A stretch of DNA of 64,000 nucleotides, taken from the NCBI GenBank assembly GCA_904066235.2, contig CAJFCV020000005.1:12395501-12459500 (forward strand), given 5' to 3'. The stretch comes from Bursaphelenchus xylophilus (lineage: Eukaryota > Nematoda > Chromadorea > Rhabditida > Aphelenchoididae). How positions within the stretch are numbered: the stretch's first letter is position 1; each line of letters starts with the position of its first letter. The notes beneath the pieces were generated by a model. That model saw only the letters and a list, made by a program, of their open reading frames with translations. It did not search any database and was not told where the DNA came from. The position numbers were made by a program, and so were the translations under genes. Positions 12,110 through 23,100 of this stretch are shown here, one piece after another.

Positions 12110-13421
12110 CTAAGATTTTGAATAGGTCTTCCCGGCGACGGAGAACTTGCTTTTGTCCTTCGCTTGGAAGCTGGCACACTGCAACATTCCACACGACATT
12201 ATTCTCCATTGTCGAATGAACGCACTTCGGTAGTCACGACTAAAATGCTGATTTAAGATGAACTAGGGCCCTGTATACATAACATATTTGGTATTAAACA
12301 AAATGAGGACGTCTGAGGACTCACGAAAAAAAGAATTTTAACATTTGGTCAAAAACCCAAAAAGTTATAGTCAATTCAAATCCGGCCGAAAAATTGCACA
12401 CTGTCTTTGTTGCTCACCTCATTATAAAGTAGATCACATAGTTCAGACTGACCGACAAATTCAACACTTGACCATTGTACTGTATGACGATCGAGGTCAA
12501 TTGGATTCCAAAAAATTTATAAACGTTTCCGGCATTCATCGTGATAAACCATCCCCCAATAACACACAAACTGACGGTTGTAATAGAACGTAACATTTGC
12601 TTCGAAGCTGTGTAATTCTTCATCTTCACGAAGATCCAAATAATGACGTACGTGAACATGGAGGTGGTGATAATAACGCCGTTAAGGACGAAGAAAAGCT
12701 CAATCGTTTTGGGAAGCAAGCCACCAGTGATCACACAGGGGACTGGGTCGTTCGGTGCTTGTATCATTTCGTAGTAAGCATGAACGGAAATCCAAACTGG
12801 GGGCATGCAAGCAACAATTAGTGCAGTCGGGGCGTAGAACGGTGTGTTCAACCGTTCGTATCTACAAACACGCATATGAGGTTGGGACCATTGGAATCGT
12901 TACGTATGCACGTATTCCGACAAAACTTCTTTCTGCATAAACCATTCGTTGTATCACTTACAATGCGGGCTTACAAACGCACAACAACCGATCCAATGCA
13001 ATCAGCAGAAGCAGCGTTGAGCCCATGTTGCAGCCAAGTTGCGGAATATTTTGAATGTGATAGCAAGTGTGCAGGGGTGTTTCAATCCCGCTAAAGTAAA
13101 ACACGGCCCAAAGCAAGTGGGCGACCTGATGCATAACATCGCAAACGGCTGTCGCGGCGATGAAAATATTGCATGTGGAGCGTAGGCTTCTAAAAATCAA
13201 ACCCCTAGAGCAACAGTGAAAAGAATAGCGTGTTTTGTTCAATTTCCACCCCGCCATCTTCCACATCTTGACCAGTTATGGTAAAGTCTCTCTTCAACTC
13301 ACTTTTTTGTGAAAGAAGCCCATATGATTTGAAAATTTCCGAAAATGCCGAACAGTGCAATGGCAATGAGCAATAAAGTAGGCGTTGTCATATTACCAAA
13401 AACGTCCATTAAAATACCCAT
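12110..13421 (-). CDS. Srsx-type seven-transmembrane chemoreceptor, copy 3
   Basis: Exons in transcript order are 13421-13303, 13189-12962, 12861-12418 and 12239-12110; introns are phase 2 and the product has 306 residues. It starts MGILMDVFGNM, TM1 holds ALFGIFGNFQIIWAS, exon 2 begins SLRSTCNIFIAATAVCDVMHQ and TM3 ends LIALDRLLCV. The TM4-TM7 exon contains YERLNTPFYAPTALIVACMP and CVIGGWFITMNAGNVY. It is closer to the next minus-strand gene than to the plus-strand pair, so the cluster is two divergent sub-pairs. The tail is Lys/Ser-rich, as is usual for receptor C-termini. Confidence 0.82.
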
Positions 13422-14541
13422 TGTAACTTGACGTTAGCTGAAGAAAAAATGTTACCAGTCGTTCCAGAAAGTGCGCAGACTGTCGTGGGCCGCACTATGC
13501 ACAAAAAATTCTACGCGCTTTCTGGAATGAGTCGAAGTCAAAGCTGAAATCTTTGTGCTAAAAACTTCAGTCGTCTCTGCAAAGCGCGAGCTCTGAGTCT
13601 CGCATACGTCTTGAAAAAATAGTCTTAATTCGTGCCGAGTCTCACCAAAATCTAAGCGTTGCACTTCGAGTACTGCCACTGTGAATTTAAGTCGACTTAA
13701 ATCCAACGGCGCAACGAATTATTATTCTCATACTAGTCCTTCCGGACAGTCGCCGGACTGAAATCGGCGCCACGCACTATCGGAAAACAAAAGCTTTCTT
13801 TGCACTCTGCTGTTTCCTGCTTTTTTGCACTGTGCAATACTAGTCCTTCCGGCAAGTCGCCGGACTGATTTTTGGCTTTTGCACTGTGCGAACATAGTCA
13901 GAGCGACAGCCAAAAAAAACTTCTTTCAGGGTGAAAAAAGGAAGAAATTGTACAATGCAAAGAAAATTTTTGCTTTTTCTCAGTGCGTATCGTCGATTTC
14001 GGTTCTGTGACTGTATAGAAGGACTAGTATACGTCAATCCAGCTTATATTAGTTGGAGTTTTTTCCTGATGTGAGTAAGATTTAGTCAACGTCGCGTTTT
14101 TCACAAATTGAATCTTGGGATCCCTACCTGGTTTTTTTTGGCTAGCCGGGATAAACCATTGCTTTCTGGTCAAAATAAAAAGTTATAAAAGAAAGTTTCT
14201 TGATTTTCAAGGCCAAGCCCCTTTCGAAATGAATTGTTATATCGAAAATCTTTTGCTCATTCGATTCGCTGTTCGCACGAAGCGAACCTCAAAATGTAGC
14301 CGTTTGCATTGTGCAAATTCTTGACGCTAACGCGAAGACGTATCAGTACGAGGAAGCCTCTGGCTCACCTTGACAACAGTGAACATATCATAAATGGGTT
14401 CAACTTAATTGAACCCGGCACTCTTCGAATCTTCCGACAAGAACCTATGGTTTGCAATAAACATTGACATGTCGCATTAATCTTTGGTAGTTTATTATTT
14501 TAAATAAATATTATTGTTTCTTATAAAGAATAACTCAAAGC
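13422..14541. other. Intergenic between two Srsx genes, with a MITE
   Basis: It contains the small inverted-repeat element listed at 13731-14029. Just upstream, an imperfect hairpin (GTTCCAGAAAGTGCGCAG near 13459 and its approximate complement near 13515) lies next to a CTCTGCAAAGCGCGAGCT motif that recurs elsewhere in the window. No exon was seen. Confidence 0.4.
13731..14029. mobile_element. MITE of about 300 bp with TACTAGTCCTTC termini
   Basis: The left end TACTAGTCCTTCCGGACAG is mirrored at 14015-14029 by GAAGGACTAGTA, consistent with a TA-flanked inverted-repeat element. The left end motif with its CGCCGGACTGA extension is repeated in direct orientation at about 13839. Confidence 0.45.
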
Positions 14542-15708
14542 TCAAGACACACTGGAAAGTTGTTTTTTCCCGGTGAGGGAGAACTTGGTTGTGTCTTCCA
14601 CTTTTATGCCGGCAAACTGCAACATTCCACACGACATTATTCGCCATTGCTGAACAAATGCACCGCGGTACTCTCGACTGAAAACAGTGACTTAACATCG
14701 ATGTAAAACATGAATAAAGGTAAATTTATAAGAACAAATTTAGACTCTGCATACCTCATTATGAAGTAGATCACATAGTTCAGGCTAACCGACAAATTCA
14801 GAATCTGCCCATTATACATGATGACGAGTGAGGTAATCTTGATTCCGAATAGCTTGAAGACATTTCCGGCATTCATCGTGATGAACCAGCCCCCAATAAC
14901 GCACAAACTGACTGTAGTGATTGAACGCAACATCTGCCTCGAGGCGGTGTAATTCTTTTTCTTCACAAACATCCAAATAACTGCATATAGGAACATGGTT
15001 ATTGTGATGATTGAGCTGTTGACGGTGAAGAAGAGCTCAATCGATTTGGGAAGCAATCCTCCGGTAATCACACACGGGACCGGGTCGTTCGGCGCTTGTA
15101 TCATTTCGCGATAGGCGTATACGGCAATCCACAGTGGAGGTATGGAAGCAACAATTAGTGCAGTCGGGACGTAGAACGGTGTATTCAGCCGTTCGTATCT
15201 ACAAAAATGCATGTAAGGTTGGGAACTTTGGAATCGTGAGCGGTGAGATAGGTATCCTGAGAAAACCCCTTCTATACAGACCATTGTATCACTTACAATG
15301 CGGGCTTACAGACGCATAACAATCGATCCAAGGCAATCATCAGCAGCAGCGTTGAGCCCATATTACAGCCCAGTTGTGGAAGGTTCTGGATGTGATAGCA
15401 AGTGCGCAGCGGTACTTCAATCCCGCCGAAGTAAAATATGGCCCAAAGCAAGTGGGCAACCTGATGGACAATATCGCAAAGAGCTGTCGCGGCGATGAAA
15501 ATATTGCATCTCGAGCGGAGACTTCTAAAGAGGCAATGTTTTTTGTTAACAGAATTTTCGAATTTTTAAAAGCCGTAGATTCAACTCACTTCTTTGTAAA
15601 CGAAGCCCACATGATTTGAATGTTGCCAAAAATGCCAAACAATGAAACTGTCGCGAGTCCTATTGTAGGCGTTTTTATCGTGCCTAAGATGTCCATCAAA
15701 ATACCCAT
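14542..15708 (-). CDS. Srsx-type seven-transmembrane chemoreceptor, copy 4
   Basis: Exons in transcript order are 15708-15590, 15524-15297, 15198-14755 and 14677-14542; introns are phase 2 and the product has 308 residues. The first three exon lengths (119, 228, 444) equal those of copy 3. The start is MGILMDILGTI, TM1 has SLFGIFGNIQIIWAS, exon 2 starts SLRSRCNIFIAATALCDIVHQ and TM3 ends MIALDRLLCV. The TM4-TM7 exon shares CVIGGWFITMNAGNVFK with copy 3. It is clearly the closest paralogue of copy 3. Function is inferred from the family: G-protein-coupled chemoreception. Confidence 0.82.
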
Positions 15709-16956
15709 TGCGATTTACTGAGATCTGAATTAAATATAAACGTTATAAATACCTCAAAGGCTGTGCAAAAACGAGCTGCGAGAAAGTACTATAAGCAAAT
15801 TGTAAGACATCTGTGTGGTCAACAAATCCGCTTGCAAGGTCCTTAAAAACGATTTGAGCGATAAACAAGTTTGCCCTTGCTCTTGCAAACATTAAGGTCA
15901 TGTTTGGCCATTTCGGGCTCATTCGAACCCATTGCGACCCATAAAGGCGATTACTTCTTTCAAAAGCTTCTATTTTAACTCCTTTTATAAGGGTCAAATA
16001 CCAGAAACGGTTCTAACCTACACTTTCAAATTAGTTTGTTTTTCTGAGCAACATCCTTTCCCTTAGGGTATTGTTAAATTATCCAGCGCACGTTCGTTTT
16101 TCGGGCAGTCGGTTAAACAGAAAATAGAAACGGCTTTATTCGGACCCCATTTAGAGTTTGTGCGATATAGGCGACAAGTATTATAGATAATGATCTACAG
16201 CTTATGTTAAAAAAAATCCGGCATGTTTTGTTTGGAGCAGGCCATTGGCAAAGCGGCTTGCATACTCGACAATTTTTTGGCCGCACAACATAACCTAATT
16301 TGGCATAATCAAAAGTTAAAAAGACCAAGCACATTACGGTAATTGGAAACATAGAATCACCTGGAGAAGCAAGGTAAATATGTCGCCGATAATTTATTCA
16401 ATAAATAAGGAAGTATGTAAATAAACTGGTGGCCAAAACTCTATCAGTGCCTCATGGGCTTCTCATGCCAAATCGCAGGATTCTACACTTCGCGAGTAAT
16501 AAGATTCGAGAAAGGAAATGGCAACCAGTACATGACAATTACAAGAAAATGTATGATAAAAAATAGGTATAACCCAAACTTTTAAGCCATATATTTACGT
16601 GGTACACGTTTTCCATAAGTCACCGAGGTTTTTAGGTCAGTCGGTGGCCGTCGAAAATTCAACAGCTTTTAGCATGAAAAATGTTGGTTTGACCTCGGCT
16701 GGAAAGGTAAAAGTGTCTTACAATGAGACGTCATTTACCTCTGCCATCGCTCATTGCATGCCTGCAAAGGTCATTGAATATCTCGAGTCACTGCAAAACG
16801 CGACGTAAGGTTTTAAAAATTGATACACACTAACGGGGAAGTACCACAAGGACGACGCCAATATTTAGTTCAAACTTAGCGCAAATTAAGAATAATTTCC
16901 TCTAAGGTGGGATCATTCAATCTCTTTGAGCGCATCTTACCAAAAATACATCAGCC
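15709..16956. other. Intergenic; possible first exon of a small secreted peptide
   Basis: The minus-strand frame 16352-16113 starts with a hydrophobic leader (MFPITVMCLVFLTF) followed by a Cys-rich stretch (NCRVCKPLCQ ... KTC ... SC). It ends without a clear partner exon, so I leave it as a candidate. The plus-strand frame 16599-16808 has no supporting signal. Confidence 0.3.
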
Positions 16957-17337
16957 TACAGGGTGGGCCATCCACGTAGGGCTTTCTTTGCAAATAACGT
17001 GGGAGATGATTTACCAACATTCGTAATAATTACATCCTCGGGGTCCCCAGGCTCGACATTTTACTGGCCATGTACTTTTTTTTCGCAACTCCTCGTGGTG
17101 AGTTTTTCGGAATCAAGGTTCAACCTCTGATTTCAAAAAATGGATTACAATCGCCCAAGCTCGACCGCCGTGTGGGAAAAGTCACAAAAAAGATGCTAAT
17201 GGCAGATTGTCGGAGGGTTTTTAATAATAAGAAACCATATGTTTAAATATCTGATTCGAGCGGCATACCTCACTTTAGTACCATTATTTCCTACGTTACA
17301 AACAAAAAAAACCCTTTCTTGTATCGCCCACCTCGTA
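16957..17337. mobile_element. MITE of about 380 bp, CAGGGTGGGCC type
   Basis: The left end TACAGGGTGGGCCATCC and the right end, read in reverse complement as TACGAGGTGGGCGATAC, are imperfect inverted repeats. The similarity continues inward for about 50 bases (AACGTGGGAGATGAT versus AACGTAGGAAATAAT). There is no open frame. The termini resemble those of the elements at 17704 and 39621. Confidence 0.55.
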
Positions 17338-17703
17338 TGGCTAGACTAAACCGTATATACAGAGTGCGCAAACGGTGACAACTGCCAAAGACGTGCGTTT
17401 CAACGCGAAAACAATCTTCATTTAATAACGAAACTCGGGCTTCAAGTAACCTAATACATAGTGCGCTCCGACGTAAATCAACTACATGGACTGGTTCCTA
17501 ACAGTACACCGTATCCTTTGCGCCTTCGACTGACTACAAAACAAAGTTTGTTTATTCTTCAATGGTGCATTGCGCAATCTGTCTGTTTTCGCATTTCCGG
17601 CATAATGAAGGTGAGGTGGGAAAATAAATAATTGGAGTTCACACTTTCAAAGACCAAGTCTTGAATTTGTATCAATTGCAGCGGATAAGGGTATTGCGAA
17701 GTA

Positions 17704-18952
17704 CAGGGTGCGCCAATAAAATCTGGACTAAACTAAATTCCATGTAGCCTTTTTCAGACGGCCTACGAATGGAAACTTTTAGCACTTTTAGAAAGGGTAA
17801 CAACCGTGCTGTAAAGCAACGATAATGCCCAGGTCGGTGCCTATTGCAAGAGCGAAAAAATAATCAAAAGTTTTTGGAGGTGCAGAAATTTTTTTTCCAG
17901 ATGATGACTGGGATATTAATTCCTCCATTATTTCTGCTAGGGGGGACTGACGTTCTTCAAATTTATTGTATATAAAGTACGTGCTGTTAGCTTCGTAACA
18001 GCAAACGGAATCATGGTTGGCGGCCGATCTGGCGGCGTTGGTGGCGGAAACAAAAAAAGGCCCAAAAATTTGGATTTTTATGTTTTTAAGGATCTCAACG
18101 CCAGGTTATAGCCCGTCTTGCTCCAAAATTCCGTGATTACAGAGTGTATACATAGACAATTGTTATAGTGTAAAAGAAAATCCGCACATACAAGGGGACA
18201 GTTTCTGCATAAATAAAAGTTCATGGGGGGAATTCAAGGCACGGTCATTCGGGACTTGAAACGTTTTGGCAGTTTGTAACCAGTTGGAAAGGCCTTAAGC
18301 GTAAAAATCAACATAGCGTTGTATACTGGATACATGCTAATGTAGCCAAATCACTTTTAGAAATATCTAGTCCAAGGTCACTCGAATAGCGAGCATTTAG
18401 TAAATTATGCCACTACGGTCACTATTTCATCACCAGAGGCACCAGATAGAAAAATCCTCTTTGAAAGGCGACTAGGCAGACTCTGGTTATCCTTACAAAA
18501 GTAGTTCTGGTGCTTAACATGTTTGGAATCACACAGGGAAACTTCTACATAAAAATCATTGATTTAACGGAAGTTTTCGCGAAAAAGGGCCCGTTTTTAA
18601 ACCAACTTTGGCGAGCTGTAAAAAGCCTAATTGTCATAATGAGGCAAGATCAATTTCAGTGTATAAAAACCGACCAGGGCTCTATCAGAAAAAGTAAATT
18701 TTAGCCCATAGCATAAAACGGTAAAGATAGCGCAACCATTTTTTGACCAATTTGGGGTCCGTGTTTCAGGCGCTTTAGTTGTAAGCACTTATAATGGCAA
18801 AACAAGTCCCGTAGACGATTATTTTGTCTGAAACTTTAAAGATAGCTTCTTGGACGTATTACACGTGTACACAATCGCCCACTTTGTTCTCGTACTGTTT
18901 CAGCCCGCAGGGCAAGCAAAAATATTAGTCCAGATTTTATTGGCGCACCCTG
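17704..18952. mobile_element. Tc1/mariner-size DNA element, degenerate
   Basis: Perfect 28-base terminal inverted repeats start CAGGGTGCGCCAATAAAATC and are flanked on both sides by TA, the target duplication of the Tc1/mariner superfamily. The element is 1249 bp, the usual size of a mariner. I find no intact transposase frame, and short frames are broken by many stops, so it is either a dead copy or a non-autonomous relative. Confidence 0.75.
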
Positions 18953-19131
18953 TAATTAGAACCTTGCAAAGAAAGCGTGTTAAATACCAAAACAAATTTC
19001 AGTCACAAGAGAAATTCTCCAAATACGACGCTTAAAATTTTCATAAAACTTCGGAGTTGTTCAGAAAGTTCCGTCGTTTTTTTTAAATCTTTTGTTTTGC
19101 AAGAATTTGTTTATTGTTTGCAAAGTGAATA

Positions 19132-20504
19132 TACACTCCATTTCAAAATGATAGACACGCCTATAAAATCTGCAATTGCGGTGTCGGGGTGCGGTTGACG
19201 GATACGAAACCTTTACAGATTGAAAGAGGAGGTTTGAAAACCTATACCAAAAAATTATTTTTCTTATTGCACTGCAATTGCACTTTTCACAAAAGATTTT
19301 CCAAATTTTGGGTGTTTCAAAATGATAGACACGGTTGCTATTTTTGCTAAAAACTTGCGAGTATGGGCCCCATAGGGTCTGAAATTATTAGTACGACTGT
19401 ATTGCAACTGTCTGGACTTCATTGAGTTCAAAGCGCCCGAATTTTTGTGCAATTTTCCCGGAATTGCACACATACTTCCATTTTGTGCAATCTGGCCTGC
19501 ATCTTTCAGAAGTCCATTTTCTATGGGCACAGACAGTGCAGATGCGACGTATCGTATGTAATGGACCAGATCCAGTCAGTTTTCACTAGTATGCAACAAA
19601 AAAATGCGTGGAAATTGCAACGAAAACTGATTCCGCTGCTACATGGTCAGCTTTGAAGGCTACCCTACGTTTCGAAACAAGCAAGATGCAAAGAAAAACT
19701 GCATGATTGGAATGTTTAGGTTCTTGTAAAAACGTTTAAGTCTCTAGCATATGCAGCTTTGCTTCAGCGGGTCCGCAGTGCACCATTCTTTTGCGAAACT
19801 ATGCGAAATAGGCTTAAAAATGGGTCATAAAGGGGTTTTTGAAAAACTTGACGTTTTCTGGTGTTGGCCCGACGGAATCTGGACATAAGGCTTATTTAAT
19901 AACGTTTGTTTGTTGATCGCCAAGATAGTTCAGAGCTTTTTGGGTTGTGAAAACCACAGGCACTCGCTTGAGGAGCTTTAAAAGTGACGACTATCGTTGC
20001 AAAATCAGTTTTCGTTGCAATTTCCACGCATTTTTTTGTTGCATACTAGTGAAAACTGACTGGATCTGGTCCATTACATACGATACGTCGCATCTGCACT
20101 GTCTGTGCCCATAGAAAATGGACTTCTGAAAGATGCAGGCCAGACTGCACAAAATGGAAGTATATGTGCAATTCCGGGAAAATTGCACAAAAATTCGGGC
20201 GCTTTGAACTCAATGAAGTCCAGACAGTTGCAATACAGTCGTACTAATAATTTCAGACCCTATGGGGCCCATACTCGCAAGTTTTTAGCAAAAAATAACA
20301 GCCGTGTCTATCATTTTGAAACACCCAAAATTTGGAAAATCTTTTGTGAAAAGTGCAATTGCAGTGCAATAAGAAAAATAATTTTTTGGTATAGGTTTTC
20401 AAACCTCCTCTTTCAATCTGTAATGGTTTCGTATCCGTCAACTGCACCCCGACACCGCAATTGTAGATTTGATAGGCGTGTCTATCATTTTGAAATGGAG
20501 TGTA
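19132..20504. mobile_element. Foldback element of 1.37 kb with arms of about 500 bp
   Basis: The left arm (about 19132-19636) is repeated as reverse complement at about 20000-20504 with high identity, around a centre of about 360 bases. The ends read TA|CACTCCATTTCAAAATG and its mirror CATTTTGAAATGGAGTG|TA, so the target duplication is TA. No transposase is encoded. The open frames inside (for example 19264-19530 and 20105-20650) are mirror images of each other and therefore artefacts of the palindrome. Confidence 0.8.
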
Positions 20505-21694
20505 TTTATTCGATGCAGCATTTTCTACTCTACAAAACTGTGTTTTTAGTTTTTTTTTTTGAAAATTTAACTTTTTATTATTTTTTGGGCTTAAAAGTGG
20601 ACCTCCAGAGATCCAGGAGGCAAAATTTGCGTTTACGGCACCTGCCGTAGACGGTGAGGAATTTGAAGATAGTTGTTTCTACAAGTTGAACAAGGTGAGA
20701 CAGACCTGGAGAACCGACATGACATCCCCATCTTGGCCCCGAATCATGGCCCGTTTCTCTACTTTTGATAGATGATTAGCGGAAATAAAATGAAAATTGA
20801 AATTGAAACAAAAAGCACGAAATTGGAGAACACTTTTGTTTTCTTAAAGTACATGTCGCCGAGATTACTCCAGAAACTTTGGTAGCGGCTAAAGCAACCA
20901 ATACAACGCTAACGCAGAACCACACACACCTGACCCACAGGATAAGCAATGCAAACTTGGATATGTCCTTTCAGTATTCCCAAATTTTTTGCTCATTCAA
21001 CGGCCTAATCTGGCTATTTTCCTTGTTTTCATATAATTGTTCTTCAACAAATTTATATGTAATTTACGACAAGAGATTTCCAAAAAACAAAAAAGTTCAG
21101 GAAAAGTGCCGCTCTTGATGAAGTCATCGTATAGTTATTGAACATCTGATTTGTGTTCATCGAATTTTGTATAAAGAAACTGTTGTCTTATAAACAAGCT
21201 GAAAGTGTAAGACAATGCGCAAATGTAATAACGCTGAACGCACTTGTAAGGTTAGTCTATTACACTTTTATAATACGGTTTGTCAGGCCAAAAGTATTAT
21301 ACATACCCTCATGTCAAAAGGAAAGGGTCACGTACAAATCTTATTTGAATTAGATGACAAAAAATAAAATCGAAAGTTTCACAAATTGAAGCAAATTAAT
21401 ATTGACCAAAAATTCCCACTTTTCTGTAAAATCTCCTTGTCAAAATTCAGGTCTATTACAGGTGAAGATTAAAATATGTAAGGAATCAATTTTCCATGCG
21501 AGCGTTCGCCGGAAATCTTTTTTCTTCTCGACTCTCATAATTTTGCGTGCTCGCGGAGAACTAATTAATGTCTCCGCGGCAGGTTGAAGCCACTGATTGA
21601 ATATTTCGCGGATTATGGAACATTTTGATTATTTATTCAACATTTGCGGAAAACCAATTAGTCATACGTAATAGGTATTTTATGAACAAATTTT
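20505..21694. other. Gene-free, AT-rich
   Basis: No exon, repeat or RNA gene that I can support. It holds the 3' flank of the histidine-rich gene that follows on the minus strand. Confidence 0.4.
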
Positions 21695-22288
21695 TTAGTA
21701 GCCTTGTTGATGAGCTGATTCGTGAATTGGAGCGGTTTGATAAACAAGGCCATCAGCATGCCCATGGTGACGATGTCCATGATGGTGATTTTCATCATGG
21801 CCATGGTGTCCACCATGGTGTCCATCCTCAAGGGCATAGCTTCCATGTCCCTCATGACCATGAACATCTCCTTCCTCGAATCCACTTTGATGTCCGTGAT
21901 CATTCCCACTTTCTCTATGATAATCAGATTCCCAGGCGTCTCCGGATTCTTGCGCTTTATGCCCCCCGTAGTCTAACCTCGCCCAGTCGGATTGATCGCC
22001 TTTGGCAAAGCCATGCTTCCCATGGTGGCTATGATGCCTGTCATGTTCATCACCATGTTCACTACGATGATTTTCGGCCCATTCAACATCATTCCCGTGA
22101 GATTCGGCGGCGTGCTCATCGTGGCCGTTAATTGGAACCCACCCATGTTCAAAAAGCCCTAAATGCTTTTTCTCTTAACGCTTACTGCTACGTAAAATTC
22201 AAAAACCATGCCTAAGATACCTACCGGAAGCAGCTACAGTCCCGCAAATAACGAAGAGTCCACAAAATTTGAATAAAACCGATACCAT
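21695..22288 (-). CDS. Secreted histidine-rich protein
   Basis: Exon 1 (22288-22225) encodes 21 residues that form a classic signal peptide (MVSVLFKFCGLFVICGTVAAS). Exon 2 (22158-21695) joins in phase (G|GG) and gives 175 residues in total. The mature part is dominated by His with Gly, Asp and Glu, for example GHHGGHHGHDENHHHGHRHH and RHHSHHGKH. There are no cysteines after the leader. The plus-strand frame over the same DNA also looks His-rich, but only the minus frame has a signal peptide, splice sites (GTAGGT donor, GCATTTAG acceptor) and a natural stop. His-rich secreted proteins bind Zn, Cu or Ni or haem; that role is inferred from composition only. Confidence 0.7.
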
Positions 22289-22967
22289 TTCACAGAAAGG
22301 CGAAGAATTATTAAGCAAGCACTTTGTCTTGCCGACTTTTATATTGCTCAGACCGTTCTCGCTTTCTGCTAATCAAAACCGGTTCCACGGCGATATTTTT
22401 GCATATAAATGACATAATATTGCGCTATATTACTCGATGCGACATGAAAAAAGATGACATAAGACGTTTTAATGGGCTTATCGAAATAAATGAGGTTTCA
22501 CCCAAGCGATCGATGTTCTGTTGAGCTATTTGAAGTACTACTAGTTACTTTTTAACGAGTAGTCGCCAAAATATTAAAGTGAAAAGTCGCCAGGTTTTCG
22601 AAGCTTGCGCGTGCAGCTTGCAGACTACTGGAAGGGGATTTTCGCAACTTTCGCAGAGTTGTGCGTCGTTATAACTGTCGACAAATGATGCGTAGAACAC
22701 GGCAAGATTATCAGCGGTTCTGTTTGAATCGAATTTTGCCCAGTATTTTTTCTATTTTGACCCAAAAAAGCCGTTAAGAACACTTTTTGCTGTTGTTTTT
22801 ACTTTATTATTAATTTGATGAATTTTTTTCAGCTTCTGCTTCTGCTCATAAATTGGGAAGTTCTGTGAAGTATTGTATACATATAACATTTATTCGGCGA
22901 GATTTATTTTTTGTAAGAAGAAGTGAAGGCTCTCCCGGACCTCCTTACAAAAACCTTTTGTTACTAT
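22289..22967. other. Intergenic
   Basis: This is the upstream region of the histidine-rich gene, reaching to the stop codon of the defensin-like exon. I see no exon or repeat. Confidence 0.4.
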
Positions 22968-23092
22968 TCATATCCGTACTTTCTTGCTTCTGCATGTACA
23001 CCGATTAATCTTGCTACAGTATCCGTACTTGAACCCAACCCTTCTGCAATCTCTTTCACAGCGCTTCACCTTGCACGTTCCTGCCTTTAGCT
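22968..23092 (-). CDS. CS-alpha-beta (defensin-like) peptide, mature-peptide exon
   Basis: After an acceptor (ATTTTTTCAG) an exon of 125 bases, entered in phase 1, encodes 41 codons up to a stop at 22968. The six cysteines follow the cysteine-stabilised alpha-beta pattern: Cys, then CERDC (C-x3-C), KYGYC (G-x-C) and a closing CTC (C-x-C). The rest is very basic (Lys and Arg), which fits an antimicrobial peptide of the invertebrate defensin/drosomycin fold. The same fold is used by ion-channel blockers, so activity cannot be told from sequence alone. No signal-peptide exon could be identified upstream. The frame stays open through the acceptor (up to 23210), but that extension is not a convincing leader. 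Confidence 0.55.
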
Positions 23093-23100
23093 CTGAAAAA

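Noticed and set aside
20105..20650. A 181-codon open frame
   Set aside because: It lies in the arm of a palindrome and its mirror image is equally open on the other strand at 19264-19530.
21625..22131. Plus-strand His-rich open frame of 168 codons
   Set aside because: It is the shadow of the minus-strand His-rich gene, since CAT and ATG alternate; only the minus strand has a signal peptide and splice sites.
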